Positions 38,201-50,200 of a stretch of DNA of 64,000 bases are shown here, piece after piece; within the stretch, counting starts at the first letter, position 1; every line of letters begins with the position of its first letter. A program made the translations under genes and the position numbers. The DNA is from Micropterus salmoides (lineage: Eukaryota > Chordata > Actinopteri > Centrarchiformes > Centrarchidae), in contig NW_024041150.1 in NCBI RefSeq assembly GCF_014851395.1, positions 29,700,305-29,764,304 of the forward strand, read 5' to 3'. The notes under the pieces were generated by a model, which was not told the origin of the DNA, ran no database searches, and was given only the letters and a program-made list of their open reading frames with translations.

Positions 38201-41200
38201 CCAGCAAGTCAGACCTGCACACACGCACAACAGCAGACCGTCATTTTCGCACAGTCACAGACCCACATTCACAATGCTGAACCAGAACCAAAGACACTAC
38301 CATAAAATACAGGCGGCATTATCATTACTTATTCCTAATTCTCATCATTTCAAGTTTTAAGTTTGAACTTACTCTATTTTTAGCAAAGACCTCCTTTCCT
38401 CTTGCTCATGTTGACTGTGAATGAAATGTAAACTAAATTCAATAAAGTAGTAGTTTCTAGTGGTAATGAAATGCCAAAGTATGATGTTTGTTTTGATTGC
38501 TGTGTCAAAATATTTCATCTTGCAAATTTGGTGAATTGTTCTCCTGGATAGTTTCAGTTGAGATAAACACAAGAGAGAGAGGTTTAAAACGGGACCAAAA
38601 CTGAATGTATTATTTTCCTCCTGGGCTACACAGGCAGTAATTTCCTTGTTTTATGTCTTTGTTCTAAATCAAACAGCACAGAAACCAAAGGCTGAACTGA
38701 GAGTTGACAGGAGAGACTTTCCAGCAGGGGGCAGTGTGACCCTGAGCTGCTCTGTGAACCCGTCATCTGGTTGGAAATACTTCTGGTACAGAGGAGAGAA
38801 AACTTATAAACCTCTGAACACACAAGATGCTGTCCCTTCATCTCAGATGGACAAATCAGTGTCTCACAGGGAGGACTCTACTGGTGCAGAGGAGGAAGAG
38901 GAGACCCAGTTTACTACACAGAGGACAGTGATCCAGTCAGCATCAACAAAATTAGTGAGTTTGACATTTGTTTTTTTATGGATATGCATTGCATTCACCT
39001 AGGAAAAAAAAATGTAGACACCTTATCGCGTAATTACCAGAATCGCTGAACTACACTACAGGAGAAGTGGACAATGATTGCACTACTGAATTTAATCTTC
39101 TTTTATTTATTTCTCTATATGAGTCACTGGGAAATATTGATGTTACTTAATGTGGATGGCATTAATATTTGTATGTCAACATTGACTGTGGTCAAGAGAG
39201 CTACGCTTTGTTTTGTGATGCGTGAAGTTGGTATTTACTAGGCATTATGGTAACATCACGTTACAGCAGATTTTACAAATAAAAGTGAGCTTCTGGTGAA
39301 CATATTGTAATATTCAACGGGTGTGGCAGGAATGAAAGACTAAATGAAATATCTAAATAAAGAATAAATGATTAAGACTACAAGAGTATCTAAAAAATGT
39401 TTAATATTTTAACTGAATTTTCTCTAAATTCACTTTGATGTTAAAAGAAAACCTGTTTCCACTGAATCATTTCACTTCAGAGTGATTGCAGACCACCACA
39501 GCGTCCCTCAGTCAATAGCAGAGCTATCTGATGTAGGATTTCAAAATTAAAGCTTATATTTCACTTCATTTCACTTCAGAGAGAAAGTGATGACTATAGA
39601 GGCTTATGTGAATTTCAAAATGTACACACACACAATATATATGTCACTTGGATATGTTTTTGTTTTCAAAGGAAAGGCACATTGTTTATTGATCAGCTGA
39701 TCAGAAACACAGTGTAGACATTGTTAATGTTGTAAATGACTCTAGTTGCTTCAAACGGATGATTTTTAATGGAATATCTACAGAGGCCCATTATCAGCAA
39801 ACATCAGCCCAAATGGCACGTTGTTTTTACTAATGCAAGTTTATCACTTTATAAGGCTAATTGATCATTAGAAAGACATTTTGCAGCCATGGTAGCACAG
39901 CTTAAAAACTGTTGTGTTGATTAAAGAAGAAATAAAACTGGCCTTCTTTAGACTAGTTGAGTGTCTGAAGCATCAGCAATTGTTCCATTACAGGCTCAAA
40001 ATGACCAGAAACAAAGAACTTTATTCTGAAACTTGTCAGTCTATTCTTGTTCTGAGAAATGAAGGCTATTCCATGTGAGTATTTGTCATAGATCTGAAAC
40101 TCTCGTACACCATTGTGCAAAGAAAAATACATATCTCAGACCAGCCAATAAAGAGAAAAGATTAGGGCGTAATCTTTCCTACATCAGATAGCTCTGGTAT
40201 TGACTGAGGGACACTCACACGTCACTGTGAAGTGAAATAAGTCAGTGGAAACAGGAGGATTTCTTTAAACATTAATCTGAATTCAGAGAAAATTCAGTGA
40301 AAATGTCAGACATTTTTCAAAAATTTGTGTAGTCTTAATCATTTATTTATTTCATTATTTCATCTTTCATTTCTGCCACACACATTTAATATTACATTAT
40401 GTTCACCAGAAGCTCACTTTTATTTTGAAATCTGCTGTGACACGATGTTACCGCAATGTTGACATACTGATATTAATGCCATCCACATTAAGTGACATCA
40501 ATATTTCCAGAGTCTCATACAGTAAAAGGGGAAAAGCAGATTAAATCCATGAGCTCAATCATTGTCTTTCACTGTAGGTCAGCGATGACTGATAGTCTAA
40601 CTAGTCTTCCTTAACTTTATTGATAATTAGGAGTTCCTGATCTCATCATTATAACATCTGTTTTCGTAATTACGAGATAAGTTGTCTGATTTTTTTTCTT
40701 TGCTGAATGTAATGTGCTTCCATAATTTTTTTAACATAATGTAAAAAATGTTGTATCCATAGCTTTTTAATTAATAAATCAATTACGTTTTGATGTAGAT
40801 TCACCATTTGTATCCTTTCTTCTTTTATTTTTGTATCCTAACTGGGTATTTTTTGTGTAAACAGTGTCCAACAGGGCCGTTGTGACTCTCCAACCCAACT
40901 GGACTCAGATCTTCAGTGGTGAGACGTTCACTGTCAGATGTGATATCAAGGGAGGAGGAGACACTAAATGGACGTATGAATGGACACCAGACAAATTAAA
41001 CAGACCTACAACAGACAAAGAATACAGGATCATCAGAGCTACTGTGTCCCACAGTGGAGACTACAGCTGTAAGGGTAGAAGAGACTCATATTCCTCAACA
41101 GAGTGGAGTGATGTCATCAAATTGACAGTATCATGTAAGTTGGACCGTCTGTCATCTGTAATGAAAATGTAAAATGTAAATAACGCAACAGAAAACAACA

Positions 41201-44200
41201 ACAATTATGTCGCTCTCTTCAGGTCACACAGTAACAAAGACACTATCATAAAATACAGGCGGCATCATTACTTCTTCCTAATTCTTACCATTTCAAGTTT
41301 TAACTTAACCTATTTTCTCCTTTCCTCTTGCTCATGTTGACTGTGAATGAAATGTAATCAAAATTCAATAAAGTGGTAGTTTGTAGTGGTAATGAAATGC
41401 CAAAGTATGATGTTTGTTTTGATTGCTGTGTCAAAATGAGGAAAATATTTCATCTTGCAAATTTGGTGAATTGTTCTCATGGATAGTTTCAGTAGAGATA
41501 AACACAAGAAACACAGGAAAAGAGAGAGAGGTTTAAAACTTGACCAAAACTGAATGTATTTCTTGCCTGTGGGGCTGCACAGACAGTAATTTCCTTGTTT
41601 TATGTCTTTGTTCTAAATCAAACAGCACAGAGACCAAAGGCTGAACTGAGCGCTGACAGGAGAGACTTTCCAGCAGGGGGCAGTGTGACCCTGAGCTGCT
41701 CTGTGAACCCGTCATCTGGTTGGAAATACTTCTGGTACAGAGGAGAGAAAACCTCTGAACCCCTGAACACACAAGATGCTGTCTTCATCTCAGATGGACA
41801 AATCAGTGTCTCACAGGGAGGACTCTACTGGTGCAGAGGAGGAAGAGGAGACCCAGTTTACTACACAGAGGACAGTGATCCAGTCAGCATCAACAAAATT
41901 AGTGAGTTTGATTTGTTTTTGAAACATAATTTAAAAACAGTTTTGAATCCATAATTATTAATTGATAAATAGATTTTGCTATAGATTTACCATTTTGTCA
42001 TTTTTGTATCCTCACTATGAATTCATGATCATGAACAGTCACAAACAGGTCTGTTGTGACTCTGCAACCAAACTGGTCTGAAATATACTCAGGAGAGACG
42101 ATCAGTCTGAGATGTGAGATCAAGGACGGAGGAGACACTGAGTGGGAGTACGAGTGGAAAAACCAGCTCATACAAACCTTTAAACGACAGTGAATACAGG
42201 ATTAGATCTGCTTACTCATCCCACAGTGGAGACTACAGGTGTAAGGGCAGAATGAAAAGTGCACAGCAGTCTTCAACAGACTGGAGTGATCCTGTCAAAT
42301 TAACAGTATCAGACAGTGAGTCACATCACATTTCTCTCAAAGTGAATATTATACAGTTCATTTAAAGGTTGTTACATGTTTTTATTTGTAAAAATCCCTC
42401 TCCAACAGATAGACCCCAGCCTGTCCTCACTGTGTCTCCATCCTGGCTGAGTCCTGGAGCCTCAGTAACTCTGAGCTGCAGAGTTAAAGATCCATCTGCA
42501 GGATGGAGGTTCTTCTGGTTTAAGGCTGTTCCCAAACTATCAGCCAACTACTACGACCAAGAGCTGCTACCTGGCAGCAGCAACGGGACTGAACAGGATT
42601 CCTACATCGTTCATGGACAGACACACACAGCAGGATATAAGTGCAGAGCTGGAAGAGGAGATCCAGTGTATTACACTGATGACAGTGAACCAAAGTTTGT
42701 CTGGTCTGCAGGTCAGTTTGTTTCTGTCTGTGCTTCTCTCAAGATGTTTTGTCTTCACCTCGGTTCATCCACTTTCTGTCTGTGACCAACATACAGTATC
42801 TTTAAAACTAACACTTATACTGACAAATAATTGGCTGTGTACATTCATGCTCCCCCAACAGAAGAAATGTATTGATTGTGGTGACCTTGTGATCTTTCCT
42901 CTCTCACCAGCATCAAGACAAACTTTCTGCTTTCCACCTTACTGGGTGATTTTACATACTGGACTGGGAGGATTTCCTTGTTTCCTTCTGTCTTTATACT
43001 GTTTTCCTTTTATTAATTCATCTGATAGCATAAAAACACCAAAAAGAGACATTTTGCTGAAACTTTATTTCTTTATTTCAATGAGTACTTTTACTTTGGA
43101 TACTGAAGCTCATCTTACTGCTTATACTTTACTGACACAACAGGCAGGACGTGTAGTTAGAAGACACCTGGTTAGCGGTCAGGTAGGTGTGAGACAGACA
43201 GAGGAGTGAAAATCAGTTAATGACAAACCAAAGAAATCAGCAGGTTAATGGACAAGTTGAACAAACAGAGACGACTTTAACAAATAAGAGGAAAACACTG
43301 ACTGTGTCTAGAGAGACAATGCAGCACGTTTCAGTTTGAAATACTCACCTCTGTATCTTTGAAAGATGGCAGGTGAAAGTAGGTAGTTTCCCACTTTACA
43401 GACAACAGCAGCTGTAGTCACTTGGTTGTTTATCATTTAAAATAAACTCAGATTGTAGCAAGTTTTCAAGTAGAAACCAGTTTCACCAAAACACTGCACC
43501 TTGTTTTAATGTTTGCACTAATACTCAGCAATAAAGGAATATTTGCGTTGTAGCATTTTAAATCTTAAGATTTCTGTTTGCTTTGACCCATTATTACATG
43601 TTGTTTTTCAGATTTTCATTCATCAGCGTCTCTCACAGTGAGTCCTGACAGAGTGCAACACTTCACCTCTGACTCTGTCTCACTGAGCTGTGAGGGAAAC
43701 TCTACTGAGTGGAGAGTGAGGAGGTTTACTGAGGACGACTACCCGTCATACTCATCATGTCGCTCCTACTGGGGCACAATGACTGGATCCACATGCAGCA
43801 TAAACAGTAACCAGCAGAGTGATGCAGTGTACTGGTGTGAGTCTGGATCAGGAGAGTTCAGCAACGCAGTCAACATCACTACAGAGTATGGTTTCATTAT
43901 GTTTTCTGTGCTGTATAAATTATTTTAAACATCATATTATGTGTTTCAACATACTGAATATTAGATGTTGTGTACATTTACACTGAGGAGGATGATGTAC
44001 TGACAATCTGACAAGAGTTTGGCCCATTACTGCTTCATGGTATCTGAGTAATTAACTATGAACCAAAACCTTTTATCTATTTACTGTAGATTTAACATAT
44101 TTTATAATACTTGAATTTTAATGTGAGTTTTTAATCATTACTAAATAACATCAACATTTAACATTTGTACATAAAAAAGTTAAAATAAGAAAATCTCTTT

Positions 44201-47200
44201 TGTTACATTTTGTTGTCTTTAATCATTCACTTAAAATGCTCAAGATTTATGTCATTGATTTGTTTTTCCTAAAGATTATTACACAACAAATATTATTAAA
44301 TCAGGTAGAAAATCTGACGTCCTCTGCACTGCAGTATAATTCAGTCATGTGCTGATCAAACAGGTAATGCCAAATAATTGAAGTTGGTCCAGAGCAGAAG
44401 TTTCTGGTGTGCAGTCAGTTTCTTTAATTTAAAACATCTTTGGTTTTTATTTAAAAAACTGCAAACAATATTTCCTGACCATGTCAATATTTCACAGATG
44501 AGATTTTTAGTGTGTTTTGCCCTTAAAACTAAAAATTTTAACCTTCTCACTGGTATTATTGTGTCAGTTTCATCCACTTTCTGTTTCATATGTACCCATT
44601 AACAAAGCCATAGACTTGACTTATCATCGACTGCAGTCAAACCACAAGTGTTTCCCTGAGGTTTAAACCATTTTGTAAACCACTCCCTAAAATCTATACT
44701 GGCCACCAAATCTTTTCAATTGTTTTCAGTAACATAGTAAGTATTTAATAAAACAGTGATTTTAACCATGTACAAATGTCACAGTCAGTTTTTATCTCAT
44801 TCTGTTTCCAAAGAGAGTCACAGTCACATGTCTCTCCTGCTGAGGCTGAGACACATTTCATCACCTTACTGTGACGATGACTGGATGTAGCTATACAGAA
44901 GATTTGTGTGGGTTTGATCTGTCCTTACCGTAAAACTTTAATGAATAGCCGAGTCCCAAATAGCAGCCAACCCCGATTACTGGTGTGGGTAAACATTTTG
45001 ACAAATAAAAGCAGGTCTCGATTAGACGCCTGGTCTGTTTTTACAGAAGTTCTTTGGATGTATAAAACCACTTAAAGCTCGTGGGGGTCGCCCTCTTTAG
45101 CTGCTTCTAGGCTGCATAGATTGTGAATACAATTTTTGTTGGTATGTACGTGCTGCACATCGTTGGATCAGTTAGATTCTCCAAAATTTAATCTGTGATC
45201 TCTTCTCATCGTCCTCCATCCAGTTATTCTGAAGTTCTGCAGCAGCTGATCTCTGACTGAAACCTCATATTCTGTTTTACAGATGAACATATTATCCTGG
45301 TGAGCCCTGTCCGTCCTGTGACTGAGGGAGATCCTGTTAGTCTCAGCTGCAAGTTCAGGACAGAAAAATTAGTTTCAGACGTGTTTTTCTATCGAAGTGA
45401 CAAACTGATTCAAAATGATAGCAGAAGGGAGCTGAACATCTCTGCAGTGTTGAAGTCAGATGAGGGTTTCTACAAGTGTCAACACTCAGGAGAAGAGTCA
45501 GCACAGAGCTGGATGTCAGTTAAAGGTGAGTAGGATTAAAACAACTGCTGCATCTTCTTCTGTGTAAACTGTGTTTCTGTCTGAGAAAGAAACATGGTCA
45601 AATACTGACCTGAATCTGAAGTAGCATCAGTTTCAGCTGATTTCACCTGTTGGAGCTGGAGAAAGTCTGCATCAGTGGTTGTGACAGTCATGTTTATTGT
45701 GAATGGATAATTTCACACTGTACTCTGTTATATAGTGTACTATAAGTACTCATGTGTGTCAAAACATTACATGACATTGAGACTGGGATTTATGTTGTTT
45801 ATCTACGTGCATATGTGTTTATACCTCTGCATTTGTGCTTGAATGTGTTGTAGTTGTGACATGACTAAAATTTGTAATAAAGCACATTTTGTTAATGAAA
45901 AGCGCTTTAAGCTATAAGTTAACAGTTATTTATTATTTATTTATTTATATCAGTGTCCAGACCTGAAAGCTCTTCAGTTCCTGTACCGTTGATTGTTGGG
46001 CTGGTTTGTGGAATCGTACTTATTCTTCTTCTGCTCCTTTTGTATCGCTACAGACTGTCCAAAGGTGAGACCTTTTCTTCTTTTATTAGATATTATGTGA
46101 TTTAATTATTCAAACACACGTGTTCTGATCTCATGACACAGAATAGCAGAATAACAACTTACAAAACCAAACCATGTAACAACAAATGTCTTTTTCACAG
46201 ATTCCTGCTCCATCAGGTTGGTACAACACTCCCTTCTCTAATTTTGAACACAGCAGCAACATTTCTTGTTCCTTTGTATATGTATTGTGTTTGATTCATG
46301 TTGTAGGTCAATCCAGTCTGAGAGCACTAATCGAGGCCCTGACACAGTTTATGTGGTCGACCAGAAGGAGGCTCAACGTGATGAATACTCCACCCTTCTC
46401 CATGGTCAGCATTTAAACCTTTGATTATTTTATACATTTATTTATTTTACACATACACATGTAGGCTGCACATATATACATTTCAGGAGCCATTTAAAGC
46501 TAATCAGAATATGTTTAATAATTGTCATGGAATTAAATTGATTAATCTACTCTGGGCTTTATTTTCACTGCTCTGTAGGTGATATTTGTCTCTATGAAAC
46601 AATCAAAGGCTCCAAAGAAAATGAAAATGGTAGTACACACCTTGTTATTCATCCTCTGAAAGTGAAGTTCATATGTTTGTGTATATATATAATACTGTAT
46701 AAACACACACAGCAGACAGGCTGCCAGCTGCTTTCACACCTGTAGTTTGCAGGAATTTGGGGTCTTATCAGATGGTGCGGGCCGGAGCGAAGCACGTCAC
46801 CTTCATAATGGGGTTCCTCACCAGCTGGACCTGTACTATTGTTTTGTTCATCCTCTGCGAGTCCTGCAGGACTGTTTCTTGACCCAGGGGTTTTGTTAAC
46901 AGGAAGGTTATGGAAAGTTTACTCAGTTATGTGCAGAGGGAATGAAATTCTGGTCACCACGCCACAATTAGTATCATGCAATTAAATTGATGAATCTCAG
47001 CATGGTTTGATTTTCACTGCTCTGCAGGTGATGATGCTCGTCTCTATGAAACAATCAAAGGATCCAAAGACACTAAAAATGGTACAGTACACCTTTTTAT
47101 TCATCCTCTCAAATTTAAATTGAACATTTTAAATATGAGCTTATGTTTTTCTTAAAGTAAGCACATTTGGTTGCCAGAGCACTTGATAATATTTATTAAA

Positions 47201-50200
47201 ATTGAAAAATGTGCCAACTATTGAGCCACGGATTGCCATGAAAGTTTGTAAAGACATTCATGTTCCACAGAGGATGGAGCTGAATGACTTTGATGACTTT
47301 TTTCAAATACTTTAGTTTATTACCAGAAATAACACCAAAAACGTTTAGAACATTCTTAACAAATGTGCTGCCAACAGCATTCAGCCCAAAGCACAGCAGC
47401 TTCACAGGTCTGCTTTCATGGACTCTTAGTCTCGTTTATTAACAACAGACCTTTGATGGCACATGTGATTAATAATGATAGAGTTACTTCAAAGTTAGTA
47501 AGTTTGCATTAAGTTCTACATGTGTTTGTCTGTCTCTTCCACATGTGCAATCATTAATGTAAATGTATTCTGGTTTATGTTATTTCTATCCGTAGAGAAG
47601 AGTGTTAGGTCACCTTGAACAATTAATTAAAGGTCCAACTAGAATTGCAAAATCTGATATTTACCAGAACGAATAACTAAAAGCTAAAATTTAATAACTG
47701 GGTTGTCTGATTATAACTTAACCCTATGTGCAAGAAAGTTGACTAAAAATAAATTTGGAAATAAGGCAAGTAAGACAAAGATTTTTCAGTGCATACCCAG
47801 ATCTAAGCAAGAACAGTTTGTTAGTGAAATTAACACATTGAACTGGGATTATATATTGTCATCTGATCAACTGGATATGGGCTGTAAATCTTTCTCATCA
47901 TTAGTCAATTTAGTGAGGGAAAGATTTAATGTGAGAGTCCACAAAAAAATGTGAGAAACATAATAATTTACCCTGGTTTAATGAAACGGTGTGGAAATTG
48001 TTGAAATCGAGAGATACTGCGCTTAGGAAGGCACTTAAAACAGGAAGGGACACTGATATGTTGGTATATAAAGGTCTTAGAAATAAGGTTGTAATTGAGC
48101 GACTAACATCGTTTCTTACACAAGTAAGTTTGGTCTACATTGTGTGCAGTTTGGCTTTATAATAAATAATTCTACAGAAACTGCTACCTTGCACTTGATA
48201 GAGCAAATTAAATCTAGGCTCGACAAAGGAGGAGGAATTAGTGCTGTATTTATAGACCGAAGTAAAGCATTTGATACAGTTGATCATGACGTGTCAATAT
48301 CAAAGTTCTTCAAATTAAATTTTTCATCTAGAATCTTTATAGACTCTGTAGCATGAATGTTCACATATAGTTTAAACATCAGTTTAGTATGTGACAGAGC
48401 AGGTCATTTGAGGATAGAGACCTTTGATTAAACTAGGTTGTTTGAAAACAGAAGACCAGCCACAGTAGAAGGAAACTTAATACAAATGAGAGTCATTAGA
48501 AGTGGCAAGAACCAGCTGTTTGACAGGGAAAGATCACAGATAGGCAAAACAATCCTCAAAGTGTGCACGGTCATAAAGTTGACCCTGTTTCACTGAGAAT
48601 GTTTGAGGATAACAGGAAGGAGCATTAAGAGGTGCCAGATATTTTTGATAAGGGAAACGCTGTGTTTTTACCTAATAAGGATTTAGTTACTGCACAATTT
48701 CTAAGACGTGGCATGTTCAGGGGTTATAAAAATCAAATGTAGGGAGAGGCAGTTAGTTCCCTCTTGGAGCGAGAGATGGGGGGAGCTGTCGAATCATCCA
48801 CTGACAGGTGAAAATGCCCTTTAAATAAGACTAAATTCTTTAATAGATATGTCTCAAAAGATAATACCTTTTGAAGAATATTTAATATCTTAAGTCATTT
48901 TTAATCTGGAACAGAAGTGTTTTGCCCGAGCATTTTGTTATTTGATCCCTTTGTAAATATTTCACCTTTTCTTATTCTGTAAATAAATTGTTTTATCATT
49001 TTTAATCAGTCTAATCGATTGATTATTACTTTCTCTGAGGAAAACAAAAAAGTCACCACAGTGGCTTCATCAATCGGGTCTTAGTCTGAATGTAAATAAG
49101 ACAAAAGGTATGTTTTTTTCTAACTCCTTGGCACAACCTACTCTCACTGACATTTTAGTTAATGGTGAAAGGATTGACATAGAGACTGATTTGAAATATC
49201 TTGGTGTGACCTTGGATCCAAATTTGAATTTTAAGAAACATGTCTAAAATATGGTTAAACCATTAAGTACAATGTAGTTAAATGTAGACATATTAGAAAC
49301 TGTCTATTTTTGGTGCAGCTAGAATATTTATGCATGACATGATCCTTTCACACACGTCTTACTGCATTACATGTTGGGAGCAGGCTGGTGAAACAAATGT
49401 TAAACCTCTGGGGTCTTTGTATAAACAAACTCTCAAAAATCACTATCATCACTGCAGAATACTTCAGAAATATAATTTGTTTAGTTTTGATAATTTTATG
49501 TTATTTTCTAATTTGTGCTTAGTATATAAAACTGTAAATGCTTTGCTCCTCCTCCATTGTGTGATTTTGTGTTTACTCCCTCAGTAAAATCAATTAAGTC
49601 TTTCAGGATCTCCTCTACTCGAGACTGTGTCATACTATAAAAGCCACAAACCAGTGGAACACCCTGCCTGACGATGTAAGGAGCAGCAACTCCATCAATA
49701 TGTTTAAAGCAAAGTTGAAATGGCAGTTAAAAGCTACTCAGCTTTGCGATCACTAAACCAGATATTTTATCTGAAATTTTTTGACCTGCTTTTATTTTAA
49801 TTGACTGGTAAATGTTTGTTATGTTTCATTGAGAGTAGTTAACATTGTACATCTTGTGTCTTTTTCTGTGTAACCTTGTCTGTTTATGTAACTTTGTTTG
49901 CTGTTGATTTGTGCTGGGGCTGAGCGATGTGGCTCGAGGTCGTGTTGAATTAGCTTGAAGCTGTAATCTGGTACAGTGCATCAAATAGTAACGTTTGTTT
50001 TACTGTACGCTGTCCCTTTTAAACAAAATTTAAAAAAGGTTTTTGTCAATGAAATTTAATAGGTTGAAAATAATTAACTCATGAACAAAAAAATTTAAAT
50101 AAGATGTTTTTGTCTTGAAACTTCAAAGTTTAAAATACGTGTCAGAGCATACTGGAGGTGCTGTAACACACATGTTCCCTTGACTTTAGCTAAATATAAC

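Noticed and set aside
38369..41772. Minus-strand frames at 38626-38841 and 41533-41772, similar to each other
   Set aside because: They are antisense shadows of exons B3 and B4; their similarity comes from the exon duplication.
42613..43209. 198-residue frame overlapping C1
   Set aside because: It is a shifted frame of exon C1 running into intron sequence; the C1 frame with conserved cysteines is the real one.
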